64,000 bases of DNA from Pelodera strongyloides (GCA_036852015.1 JAANDG010000049.1:248001-312000), one strand, 5' to 3'. Shown: positions 43,619 to 55,650, counted from the first letter of the stretch. A program made the numbers and translations. Notes: a model not told the origin generated them from the sequence alone.

Positions 43619-46600
43619 TTAGAAACTGAGTTTCCTGTCCTGCAGTCTGCTATGTGGAAGGATACTACCGTAGTAGCGGAGTAGGAAGTTGCGCACCTGA
43701 AATTGGGTACTGTAATGTTTGTACCGTAGGTGGTAATACCCTCACTTAAAAATTAGGCTCGGTTAAAAGCCACAGGTTGTATTGTAAATGAGAATAGTTG
43801 AAGTTATGTGCTGTTTAATAAGCAAGAGTAGACATGTTAATTACCAACCTGTCTCCTACTAAATTGTCCTCCCGAGTGACATGTTGGACAGAGGAAGGGG
43901 GCTGGGAATTGCATCTTCTGAAACTGGGGGTCTTCTGTGGCATCTCCGTGCAACCGATTGTTGACGATGTTGTGAGCCCTCCACAAATAGGTCATCATAT
44001 CATGGGGATGCCGGACCTGAAAAGATAAGAATATTGATTGATTGATTACTGACTCTAAAGATTGACCATAGGCTTTTTGTGTACTGTACTTCACGTTCCG
44101 TTTTCCTGCGATATTGAAATATTCTGCAAGGTTGGAGATCCGACGTAGTCAAGTTATAAAAAGTGTGTTGTGAACAGGTTAGATGCATTGAAAAGTGTTC
44201 TTGCAAGGCGTCTAACCTCGAAAATAAGGCATTTGAAAACTGTAATCGGAGAACGACGTCAAATACTGTCAAATGTGTTATACTCGAGTGTGGTTGTAGA
44301 GGATTTGTAAAGAGAGAAAGACGGTTACAGAAGGGAAAGAATTAAAATCGAGAAATAAACAGAGAAAAAAATAAAACAGAGAAGAAATGATAAACATTAA
44401 GCTTATTAGCAAGTCTAGGGGTAACCTTCGGTTCAAGATATTTTCTTGCAGTCTTCTCCCAGTCTGTGCGTTCATTTTCTGATCTATCACTATAGATCAA
44501 CTGTTTGTGTTCGTTCCGTGGAAAAAGCGACACATTTAAGTAAATATTAGGGGAAACTCGAACTTGCTTGCCTCGGCAAACAATAGTATCGTTGATATTT
44601 GCACATCAAAACCTTTCTTTACTTTCTTATCTCTGTTAGATGTGGATTTTTTGATAAAGTGTTTTATGTGATTAGTCTAATGTTTGGTACTGGTGGTCAC
44701 TTATAAGGATAAACGATATGTCGATAAATCAATAAAATCAATAAATAGAAACATACCCTTCGTTCGGTCATCGGGAACAGTGTGGTGGTCATGTGCATGA
44801 AGTGGTTCTTACAATGTTGACAGCCGAAGAATCCCTTCACCCAACCTTGGATCGCCTTTAGAGGTTTCAGAGCTTCCACTCGCGAATCCTAAACAATAGG
44901 TAAAGTACCGTAACCAAAATTCTAAGGCACATCGAGATATGTGTGACTCTCTTCGCTAGCCCTAGGTACAATGTGTGGTTGTAAGTGAAATACAAGGAGG
45001 TTCGTGAACCAGTTATCGTATACAAGTTGCATTGTGTGTGGAAAAGGCACATAATGGCACACAGAGTAAAAGTATAAGTGTGCTCACCTTGATCGTATCA
45101 ATATAAGTATGTACAGTGAGCGCATGGAAAGTTGTCCATAGTCCACAAGTGTAGCCGCGGAAAGAGGGAGACGAACCCTCACAGTGTTGCCACGAAGCAT
45201 TCACAGGGAACGGATGCCCATAGACACGCTGTAATTAGGAGGATAATTAGGAAAGGAGGGCGATCAACAAGCAATTATGAAACAGTAGACAATCATCAAT
45301 AGTAATGCAAAAAGCCCAATGATTATAATATAAACAGCTTCGCTAGATTTTTCATCGAGTTTTGAAGGCAGCATTTAGTTTCCGTTACTCCACTGACGAA
45401 ACTTGGCGTGCAACCCTGCACGCCATAACCCAACGGCGTGACACTTTTTTCATACCCGCCTGCACGCCGTGCCGTGGCCGCTTGCACGCCGATTTCCTCG
45501 TTGTCTAGTAATGACCCTGTGAGCTATTCAGCCAGAGGTTGCTTCATACCAAAAACTAAGAAGAAAAATGAATAAAATATAAAAAATCCCACCTCAACAC
45601 TGTCAAATTGTCGTTTCCATTCATCAACAGGCACTCGTCCAATGTCTTTTCTCGTATCGAGAAACTCCCGCAAATGGGTGAAGACAAGACGGGCACGTTC
45701 AGAATGTTTGAGAATCTGGAATATCGATTGTCTCATAGGATTATCGATTTTAATACTAACATTATTTTTTTTGAATAAACACATTAAAGGATCGCAGTCA
45801 CTACAAATTCGTATTTTTTATTCGCTTTTCATTAATTGTTCAAGTATGTGAAGAAAACGACGATTCCAGCGCCAAAGTACGGCAAAACGAACTCAGGGAG
45901 AGAAATCCCTCTTTATGACTTTTACTTATATACCGTAGTTTATAATTGCCCGTATAGAGTTACATAATAAATACCCTGCAGTGATAAACCACGCGCCAGG
46001 TGTAACACTGCAGGCTGATCACTCTCCAAGTACCCCTGGCAATTGCGTATATGCACCGGCGTCGGTCATTTATCAAAACTCATTCTCATTGATTTCTCTC
46101 CCTGAGTTCCATTTTATGTGGATTTTTATGGGCTGCATATTGTTTTACAAATCTGCTTGCATCTAATAAAAATCGAATAAAGAAGTTGATTTTGAAGTGA
46201 CTGCCTTCCTTTAAGCAATGCACTTCGGTTACACAACTTGGTCAAGCTGTTGAGGCAAGGTAAAGGACCATAACAGAGTAAAGAAAGTTATACAATACGT
46301 AATAAATTATATTCTCACAGTGGAAGATGTTCTCTTCACTCGCATTGTTCGTCGAATGTCGTTCGAAAAGGAAAGCACGGGGAAGTGCTGAAATTATTAC
46401 TTTTTTTTATTAAAATAATTGGACCCAACACCCTTAAAGGGTCAGGCCCATTTCAAAATACCCCTATTTTTGATGATTCCATCTGATTCTCCATGTCAAA
46501 TATAGTAGGATGCAATACTTTTCTAATTTTCAAGCGCAAAATTCACGCAGTATTCAGCAATTTACCCCTGCCAGTCATACCCAACTATTTACCGCATTTG

Positions 46601-49600
46601 TCACGCCCCTTCGCGCTAATTGGGCAATATGCTCTATTGGGCGTGGCAATTGCGATATCGGCGAATCAGCGCGAATGGGCGTGCCAACTGCGATAGATAG
46701 CTGTGTATGACTGCTCACGTTAAATTGCTGAATAATGAGTGATTTTTGCGCTTGAATATTAGAAAATTATTGCATCCTACTATATTTGACATGGAGAATC
46801 AGATGGAATCATCAAAAATAAGGGTCATTTGAAATGGGCCTGACCCTTTAAACATGGATTTACCAACAACGACGAAAAGGGATTTCTGTAGATTGATGTG
46901 GACTATTTTATTTCCGTATTATCGTAAACTTACGTTAGCAAGTAGATCGACAAAGTTGAAAAGATTGGTATAATTCTCGCCAGCCACCATTCCGGGAGCG
47001 CGGTTCACCTACAACAAACATGTTGTCAGTAATTCTTTACCTATAATAGAGATGTAACTCCGCTGTGAAAGCCTCCGGGCCGTATCTTTTTAACCCTGTG
47101 TCCCTTTTGAAGCCGTAATGTATTTTTCTTGGAATACAAAATAAGAAACTGGTTTACCTCATCATATAGCGCATAGCGCATTGCCTTCAGCATATCGGTC
47201 TCCGACACGTAGTACATTTCACGGCATCTGCAACATTCATACATTTAGTGTTATTTTAAAGCGAAATACCGGCCGGTTTTTGAAACGCGTCGGGGACAAC
47301 TGAATTCTTACAGATGCTAATTTAACTCGATTTTTTATTCTAATTTCTGTTCATTTGCATAAGCAGCATCAGAATGCTGGTGTACTCTATGTGTTTCAAA
47401 AAGCGGCCGGTATTTCGCTTTAAAGCGAAATGCCAGCTCCTTTGGAAAATTTGCATATGATAAGCAAATCCTATGTATCCTATGCTAATTTTGCGCGAAC
47501 GTCCACGGCTATCGCGCAAAATTAGCATAGGATACATAGGATTTGCTTATCATATGCAAATTTTCCAAAGGAGCTGGCATTTCGCTTTAACTTCTTATCC
47601 TACATAATTCATAACCGGCAGATATCCCTGAGAAAACCATAAGGTTAAAGTTTAAGCCCTCTAACCTCTAACCCGCATGTTATTTAACCAGACAGCAAGC
47701 ACGCCATAGCTTGGCGCCGTCTCAAGTACGCTGGACTCCATTTCACACTCTTATAATGCAAAACTCTATTTGCAGAGTGTTATTTGGAGCATAGTGGAAA
47801 AAGCAAGTGTTTAGGAGATCATTGTCGCAAGATATGTATCACAAACAATGAGATCTGCGCCACTCGACATATGTATTTTGAGCTTTAAAGCGGTATGACA
47901 CGTGGTTTTGAAATGTCTGCTAATGTATTTCTGTCACAGAATGGAACACATTGTCGAAAGCTTTGAACAGAGCAATTACCGACGCGGCGACCAGTTACCG
48001 TAAGCAAGAGAGTATCAGCTACCGTACCTGTCCGGATATTTCTGGCAATCAATAATTGGTGTTTGTGTGGTGGTGATTGGTCTCAGGGTTGTAGTTTGTA
48101 GTGGTGCCATTGTATTGAAGATATGCCTATTGTGCGCGTCCTGCTGGATTACACGGTCGATATCGCCAAAGGAGTTATTGGTGAAACTGAAAGTGAGTTT
48201 TGAAAAGAACGAACTAATAATTACGATTTCACCCACAGCATACTCGGCTACATATACCCTTGCAAGTTGCAGCCCAAACCAAGGTTCCATCGTAGAACCA
48301 TATGCAAATCACTGACCGATTCATATAGAGTGCCTGTTGGTGGTCTCTTCTGAATAGGGCAATTGATGGGAATTCTCTTAATCGGAGCATTTGTACGAGG
48401 GGAGACGTGGAGAGGGCACGACGAGCACCGATCTGATTACTCCTTGAAGACATGTCCAACAGAAACTGAAAGAGGATTATTGATTTATTGATTAGGAACG
48501 AGAGGGAGAGGGAAGTGATAGAGAACGAGAGAAAGAGAGAGAACGAGAGATCGTTAGGCAGAGAGAGATATAGAAATTTGAGCAAAAGCCAAATATAATA
48601 TTCTTATATTGGAAAGCGACACAAAAAGGACAAAAAGTCGCCATGTTTCACTGGAGTCATAATGGCTCCGCTTGAGGCAATAACCGCTAGTTTCCAAATC
48701 AGTAAATTTTTATCTATGCTAATTACCCTTGCTCCAATCCCGTCGGTTTGTTCGAAGACAATTGCCATATAATCAGAGCTCTCCGGGATTCCCCTCCATA
48801 ATTGACCGTACGTTGTTGCACTAAAAATACCAATCAATAAATATTTTCATCGGATAAAAGAACAAATGGTTTATGCTTGTATGCACGCTTTTTCATCAAT
48901 CGCATAACAACAAAAATACGAAACATGTCCTGTCATCATACAGTACACACCGTAAATAAGAAATCGATAAAAAAATTAATCAAAAAAATTAATCAAATTG
49001 CTAACCTGTCAACTTGAATGTGATTAAATAGTGGCCAGTCGGGGTATCGATTGAAATTGTACTCATTTACAACGGATCTCAATAGGGCATCTCTGATACC
49101 ATCAACTGAGTGAGGCGTGTCCATGTTGATGGCATTTCCAGCAGACCGAGCAGATCGGGGAAAGTACTAAAATTGGGAAGAATTTTGTTAATTAGTAGAA
49201 ATACATAATATAAACGGTAAGAACGGCATTCGACTTTTATATGTCACTTTAGTAAGCTTCTTACGAAAACCTAGTCATGGAAAAAAGACAAGGAACTATC
49301 TAAATCTAGAATCATAGCGTAAGTGACTAACATAAAAAGTAATGTTAAACCACGTACCTTGAGCATTGGATAGTAGGAAATTGCGTTTTCCTTGCATATT
49401 TGTGTATTATAACTATCAGCACAGTTGATTGCTGCTACAGTAACCACCTAAAAGTCGCATGTTTTGAGTATTATGACTTTGACTATAATTTATCTTTCAA
49501 GTCACATACTGCAGTGTTGCGGAAAATAATCAATATCAATATCAACTTGCTCCCTCAGCTATAACAATAAGTAATTCAATAAAATCAATAATACCTTGGT

Positions 49601-50129
49601 CCATGGGAATACTTGCTGTGCAAATTGCCTAAAGTACGGGGCAAACGCTCGACAATGACCGCACCTGGAAAGTGAACTAGATTAAATAACTAAATCAACT
49701 ACCACCAAAAACATTGCACCTCATGATGTTACAACAAAATGTGAGCCTATTATAGTCCGGAGTCCGGAGTGCGCACAGTACAGTGCGCCACGAGTGCGCG
49801 CGGAGAACGCAGATGACTTAAAACAGAGGATTCTGTTCGCGCACCTATGGCTCGCGTCTGGCACACCACCAGCCCGCCATTTTTTTTCTGACGTGAAATG
49901 ACGCTTGATAAAAAAAGTACAAAAATATTCCTTACCAATCAGCATAAAATTCCACCAAATACGCGTGATCTTGCCCGTAGACTGTGTCAGAAAATGAGGC
50001 TTGGTCAAGGTGTACGATAGGTTCGAACCCGGGTGTATATAAGGTGGGATTCGTACCCTGAGGCACATAGGAATAGGAAGAAACGATGGCGTGTACAGCC
50101 GGCACGAGTGCCAGCAATACTAAATACAT
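43619..50129 (-). CDS. Quiescin sulfhydryl oxidase (QSOX), 15 coding exons
   Basis: FAD-dependent enzyme that makes disulfides in secretory-pathway proteins and reduces oxygen to peroxide. Minus-strand exons: 50129-49936, 49664-49595, 49447-49358, 49166-49006, 48820-48727, 48465-48317, 48186-48028, 47227-47158, 47008-46934, 46387-46319, 45715-45593, 45228-45088, 44888-44757, 44016-43849, 43696-43619; phases match, 590 residues. A signal peptide (MYLVLLALVPAVHA) precedes a thioredoxin domain with active site CGHC at ~66-69 (YADWCGHCRAFAPYF), a second degenerate thioredoxin-like domain, a helical linker, and the Erv/ALR domain with GCQHC (Cys 488 and 491), WRAHNIVNNRL and a CPTC pair (552-555). 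The protein stops shortly after (RKLSF) without the C-terminal membrane segment common in animal QSOX, so it is predicted to be soluble and secreted or ER-luminal. A TTTCAG acceptor (50141-50136) sits 6 nt before the ATG. Confidence 0.94.
45405..45500. repeat. TGCACGCC-type short repeats in a QSOX intron
   Basis: The octamer TGCACGCC occurs three times and its complement-like GGCGTGCA or GGCGTG several times within about 90 bases, in the intron between exons 45715-45593 and 45228-45088. The patch is GC-rich against an AT-rich background. Confidence 0.7.
45889..46111. mobile_element. Fold-back element in a QSOX intron
   Basis: AACTCAGGGAGAGAAATC at the left pairs with GATTTCTCTCCCTGAGTT at the right; inner parts pair poorly. 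Lies between QSOX exons 46387-46319 and 45715-45593. Confidence 0.75.
46434..46851. mobile_element. MITE family A copy 3 in a QSOX intron
   Basis: Ends TTAAAGGGTCAGGCCCATTT and AAATGGGCCTGACCCTTTAA. The arms continue inverted through TATAGTAGGATGCAATA and its complement, then the centre diverges. TTAA at both ends. Confidence 0.93.
47255..47424. mobile_element. MITE family B copy in a QSOX intron
   Basis: TTTAAAGCGAAATACCGGCC at the left; CGGCCGGTATTTCGCTTTAAA at the right. This is the clearest full-length family B copy in the window (170 bases). It abuts the palindrome that follows, sharing TTTAAA. Confidence 0.93.
47420..47590. mobile_element. Perfect 78-bp-arm palindrome
   Basis: 171 bases: a left arm of 78 bases beginning TTAAAGCGAAATGCCAGC, a 15-base centre, and a right arm that is the exact reverse complement. 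Its outermost bases match the family B terminus (TTAAAGCGAAAT), so it may be a related MITE. Transcribed within the QSOX pre-mRNA intron it would form a very long hairpin. Confidence 0.97.
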
Positions 50130-50135
50130 TATTTT

Positions 50136-50141
50136 CTGAAA
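50136..50141 (-). promoter_or_regulatory. Candidate spliced-leader acceptor of QSOX
   Basis: TTTCAG on the minus strand, preceded by T-rich sequence, 6 nt upstream of the QSOX start codon. Confidence 0.55.
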
Positions 50142-51701
50142 ATATATAAATAAATAAAGTGCAAAGTACAAAGTACAAATACAAAGTACATATTCGCAAT
50201 GTAAATAAATTGTGAAACGTGAGAAAGACGATGAAATGACCTATGAAAGTAAAAAGGACCAAGGTTAGTGAATCTGGCCCTAAATTAGATGCCACCTTCA
50301 TATAATACTAGCAATACAAAATTTTCTCGTATGTTAATATTATTCTGCTTCTGCGGTCTAAGAGGCGGCCCCACGGCCCCAGAGATTTGTCGGAAGGCTT
50401 CATTTCTTATATGCTCAACTTTCAATCTTTAAACCTCGGCAAGCATTCTCAAAAGATATTTCAAAGAATCTTTTCAAACCTAACTAGAAAGAAACCATGG
50501 AAAGGGTGCGCTTTTCTATGCAATTATTTGCATATATGCTTATTCTCAACCGTTTGACACACGCATGAAAACCTTGGCACTAAACTGAACGTAAACAGAA
50601 ATGTTGCGTGCGAGTTTCCGAATGAATTCAAACTTTGGTAACAAGCAAAAAGCACACGTTCAATTGATATGGCACGTGTTTTTGAAATATATGCCCAGTG
50701 AATATGCATTTTTGTGCCCGTTGCGATTTCCGCAACAGTTTAGACAGGATATATGCTAATACCGTTGTCCTTCACAAATATGCTTTATGGAAATTGTGTA
50801 TACTCGAATAAAATGGACTGATATAAGTGCATTCATATGGGATTGATAGATACATATACACACGTCCATCTACAATAGCAAAAACATATGCATGCAAATA
50901 TTAATATGCTAATATGCACATTATGCACGTAGAGCGTATTCAATGCAGCTATAGATATACAAGCCGATAAATTAAATTGTGACAGGGCTATGCAGAAATT
51001 AACTATTTTTATAGAATAAGAACCAGAAAATTATTTTACGGTTCATAGAAATAGAGTAGGAATAGAAAAGATTATAGAGTAGAAATTATTCCTGTTTTTT
51101 ACGGTTATATATGTCACCAGCCAGCTACGCCGCCCGAGGCGACTTTCGACTTACTTTATTTTATACATACGTGAAACGTAGATTAAAAATCAATTAAAAA
51201 AAATTAGGGCAAGGATCATATGCTAAAATCCTCGCTTCGTCCCTTCTTTTGTTGCTCTAGATTTGCATGGTCTTTGTAGTTTACACCTAGTACTTTGAGC
51301 GCCGCGGAAACGCCCGAACGATACACCACACATATTCCATATATGCAGCCTTTTTTGGACGTTTGTGAGAGGGGCGCTCGGGAAGTGAGATGGCTCAGTG
51401 CACGGGAACGTGAACTACTGAACCAATCCTACAACCTGAGCGTAACGCACATCATCCAAACGTACAAACAAACAAACGCACAAACAAACAAACAAAGCTC
51501 CCAACTTTATATAATAAGATATGTGTTTTATGAACTGGATTTGAACGCTGTGTATGATATAAAGTTGTTTACACATATTGCAAAACAAAAAATATACGAA
51601 CAAACATCAATAAATCGTACAACTAGTCATAGCACCATAAACAGTTGTACATAGAAAGATGTAATAATGCGTTAAATTACCATATGTATGTAAATTACTA
51701 A
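50142..51701. other. Upstream of QSOX, no gene recognised
   Basis: AT-rich with dispersed TATGCAAAT-type motifs near 50500-50950. A plus-strand 119-codon frame at 51295 begins with a non-ATG codon and runs through a CAAA-type repeat; it looks non-coding. Confidence 0.4.
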
Positions 51702-52192
51702 TTAAAGGGATAGGTTCATCTCAAATCACCTCTCTTTTTATTGTTTTTATTGATAATAGCACAAATATCATTCACAATGAAAATTAAATCAATCACAGAA
51801 CAATACGCCTCGCAGAAGAAGCTTCCGTTATTGGAAGCTAGTTGATCGAAAGCCAAAATCTAAACGCAAAAACTAATACCGTACACAGTACGTGCGGGCC
51901 AATGGCAATTAGCCAAGCTACAAACTACACTCGGCAGGCCATTATTTTCCACGGTGTGGTATCATTTAATTAGCTCTTGGCTAATTGCCATTAGTCCCGC
52001 AAGATCTGTGTACGGTATTAGTTTTTGAGTTTAGATTTTGGCTTCCGATCAACTAGCTTCCAATAAAGGAAGCTTCTTCTGCGAGGCGTACTGTTGTGTG
52101 ATTGATTTAATTTTCATTGTGAATGATATTTGTGCTATTATCTATAAAAACAATAAAACGAGAGGTGATTTGAGATGAACCTATCCCTTTAA
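51702..52192. mobile_element. MITE family A copy 4
   Basis: Ends TTAAAGGGATAGGTTCATCT and AGATGAACCTATCCCTTTAA, with arms over 200 bases that match closely, and a centre near 51930. Same terminal architecture as the other family A copies but different internal arm sequence. Confidence 0.92.
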
Positions 52193-52925
52193 AGAGAAAA
52201 TCTTTGAAAACCACCACAAACAGTTATTTTCAGATATACTTAGGTTGTTAAAATCACCAAACATAGACCATAAAACAGTGTGTAAAGTTACAACGTTCGA
52301 AAAAAGGGCGCGCGCTATTTAAAAAGTACTTTATTTAGTGTTTAATGTTATTGTTTTTCTGAAATGATAAAAAAATTACCCTTTTCTTGTGGAATTTTCT
52401 CGGAAAATAACCAGCCATTTATTGAGCAAGATGATTGATTATGTTCTCAAATTTGATACTGGAGTGGTCATGAATGAAGACAAAAACAACTTGATTTAAA
52501 TTAAGAATTACTTAAATAATGATCAAAATGAACCCAATTTTTATGAATAAAGTGGACGAATGTGGAATATGGATAATCGAATACAAGAAGAAAATAGCTG
52601 CTGTTTACAGTGGCCAAAACAGTTCATTGTGTAAGCGCATTTAGTTTTTTATTTACATAGTTGTTATGACCAAGCCATACTCTGATCTTTACTTTTTAAA
52701 TGTAACAATAAGGTACAAACTTCGACTCTATATTCTATTTCTATGAGTGTTTCTACCAATTGCCAACAAAAACATTTATTGTTGGTTTTAGTGATGGGGA
52801 ATTCAATAGAATGATAATAGGAAAATAAATCTTCCTGTGTTTGTTTCATTCTTTATTTTATCAAATTAATGAAAATAAGAGAGAACAAAGGCAAGAAAAT
52901 TTGACTGCCCGGAGGCGAGAAAATA
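52193..52925. other. Intergenic, no gene recognised
   Basis: AT-rich; no ORF with recognisable similarity. Confidence 0.4.
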
Positions 52926-52929
52926 ACAA

Positions 52930-53031
52930 AAAGAGAGAGAGAGAGAAAGAGCGACAGAGATGCCGATTGTTAGAGAAAGAGAGAAAGAGATAGATAGAGA
53001 TAGACTAAAAGAGAAACAGAATGAAGGAGGA

Positions 53032-53062
<31 letters not shown>

Positions 53063-53224
53063 CTAAAAGAGAAACAGAATGAAGGAGGAAGAGAAAGAGA
53101 ATGAAGGAGAGAGAGAGAGAGAGAGAGAAAGAGAGATAGAGAGAAAGAGATAGATAGAGGTAGACTAAAAGAGAAACAGAAAAAAGAGGAATAGAGAGAA
53201 AAGAGGGAGAGAAAGAGAGCAATT
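52930..53224. repeat. GA-rich microsatellite with a longer-period unit
   Basis: Nearly pure purine GAGA sequence in which a longer block (TAGACTAAAAGAGAAACAGA) recurs three times. On the opposite strand it gives a spurious Ser-Leu-rich ORF. Confidence 0.9.
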
Positions 53225-53678
53225 ATAAGAGAAACTAATCCTTTGGAAAATAAAGAAGGAAGGGAACTATTTCCCTCACCAAGGTCAAAAAATGACCATT
53301 TGTTCGCGGTCTATGGGCTCGATGACAATGACCTTTACCTGTGTTATAATTGACCCTTAGCATTTAATAAAGGAGCATTTATCCTGAAAATACATAAAAG
53401 GTTTCTCAACCTAGCAAAACTATAACAGTCCGGCCGGCGCTTCAAAACTGAATCCTTACTTCCAAACTATGCACGGTAAGCGAGTTGCTTTTCCTAAAGT
53501 TTTTAGATTTACGAATCTCTGAATATTCGACATACGAAGTGCGAAAACGGCGAGCGATAGATTGTTTACAAGAAAATATTCAAACAAAATTAGATGCAAA
53601 TTTTCTCCTCTTATTGTCAGAATATTACCGTAGTCGAACGCGGTGATATGCTTTTGTTTCAGATAATGGAAATCTGAA

Positions 53679-53859
53679 TTTAAAGGGAAATACCGGCCGG
53701 TTTTTGAAACGCATCGTGGACAACTGAATTCTTACGTATTTATGCTAATTTGCTCGATACTTAGCTCGATCTTGATTTCTAATTTATTGTCATTTGCATA
53801 GGCTGCAAGAATGTTGGCGTATTCGGTGTTTCAAAAACCGACCGGTATTTCGCTTTAAA
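53679..53859. mobile_element. MITE family B copy
   Basis: TTTAAAGGGAAATACCGGCC at the left, CCGACCGGTATTTCGCTTTAAA at the right, with the family interior GAATTCTTACGTATTTATGC. Confidence 0.9.
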
Positions 53860-54950
53860 AAGGAACCTCAGGTTCAGTTCTCCCAGGTCATGCAAGCCGT
53901 TGGAAATGTTTCCTTTCTTTTCTTTTTGCTTTTTTAGGAATTTTTTACCTCTGGGAACACGATGGATCGTATTTATGAAGATGAAATTTGAGTCGGAATT
54001 TGTGCAGAACTCGAAATGAAAGAGTGAATAGATTGACCCCTCCTATTGCTATTTACACAGAGAAATTTGTGAGAAAAGAGGGACATTTAAACGGTCACTT
54101 GTGTGATCTACCGACGGAAATGCAGGCTTTTTTTGGGAGGAAATGATACGTACCATCTTGAAAGAGGTATTGAACACTTGTGCCATTTAACTTAAAAGAA
54201 AGCGGTCGTCATCTTACCAAAGTAGAATTCGAAACATAACTTGGAACATTTGTAGGATGGAAATAAGATGGAAATAGATTGATTTTGGAATTTCTGACTA
54301 AGGTTTGATCTTCCTCAATTCCTCCCCCTTTTATACAGTAACTCTTTTTATCCCAAAACCTCATTACTCTCTCAAGGTAAGAAACGAAAGACGTCACGCG
54401 AGTTTTTCCCCATTTGAGTTCCATTCAAATTTGGTGAGCAAGAAAACGATTTTGGTGTTCGGAGATTGCTTGAGTAAAAGATAGGAATAGGCCAAACAGT
54501 GATATTACCCAACTTTTACGTTCTTATGCGAAAAGGGAGAGGTGACTCATGCCATATTTGCATATTCATGGACATGGACCATAGAGCGTTTACGGTATCT
54601 AGGAAGCTAAGCGCCTCTTGTTATTATAAGAGGAGTTACGTTCTCTAAATTTTGCAAGCCAAACTGCTAACAATAATCAAAAATCAACATAAGATCATCG
54701 CAAATGTCTGCAATTGATCTTCCGCTTCCTGATTTTAGAATAAAAGTATCAGATTTCAATTTGTTCGGTTTCTGAATCCCACGTCTTAAACTAGCTAGAC
54801 ATCTTAAGTCATAAATCAGAAAATATTAAATTTCATACGAATCTTTTCCGAATAAGTGCAAAGAAAAAAAAAGAATAGAAAGGAAACAGATAACATGAGA
54901 AAATTCATTTTTAGGTACAGAAAACCTTACAATTAGTTATGGAGGGTGTC
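53860..54950. other. Intergenic, no gene recognised
   Basis: AT-rich; only short ORFs without similarity. Confidence 0.4.
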
Positions 54951-55650
54951 AAGCAGCTAACAGGCATGCAAGGTCGGCTAGGTCTGAAGTGACCGAGCAT
55001 GAGGTCATGGCCTGCCCAGGTCCTACTGGGCCTGGGCCTCATAGGCCTCGGCCCAGCTCCTGGAGTATCCGCGCATCTTTGTCCGCCGGTTGGTCATACT
55101 GATGTGGTAACGGTTCACCATCCAGAAGCCCTCCTTCTCTTCGTCTAGCCTATGCTATATCATACGTTCTGCACCTCTACCGCCTCGTCCACTGCACAGT
55201 CCCTCTTCTGCTCTCGATCTCTACCACCCTCAGCCTTCACGTGCTATCTCGCAGATACAGTTCCCCCCTGGGTCTCATCGTCAAACAATGTCTCGCTGGC
55301 GCCAGATTTGTCGAACTCGTTGTTTTCGTAGTGGCGCCTCTGACTGTTTGCACTTCATCATATCACTCTAAGAAACTCCCGTAACACAGGAGAGAGTGTG
55401 CAGTCCAAAGAGGGAGCAGACGGTTCACATCATACGATATACTCCGCGCGCCTGCCGGGCAAACACCTTGGCTGACCCCACTGGAGCCGGGCCCATCCCG
55501 GAGGCGTCCCCGCACTCCCAACCAGGAGCCCGTTCCCGGTAACTCGCAAAAAGAGAGAACAACAACAAACAGGATACGGATCAGAAAGCACTATGATGCA
55601 GACGAAATGCAAACCCAAATATTGATCTGCTGGCCGGAGATGCACAAGCT
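54951..55650. repeat. GC-rich block of unknown nature
   Basis: About 700 bases with clearly higher GC than the flanks, including CTGGGCCTGGGCCTC and CCCGGAGGCGTCCCCGCAC. Short ORFs on both strands lack recognisable domains. It could be a fragment of a mobile element or foreign DNA; the sequence alone does not decide. Confidence 0.4.

Noticed and set aside
48229..48585. 118-codon minus-strand ORF as a separate gene
   Set aside because: Its readable part is QSOX exon 48465-48317 with intronic GA repeat read through at both ends.
51295..51654. 119-codon plus-strand ORF
   Set aside because: Starts at a non-ATG codon, runs through a CAAA repeat and has no recognisable domain.
52866..53222. Minus-strand 118-codon Ser-Leu-rich ORF
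   Set aside because: Translation of the GA microsatellite; no start context or domain.
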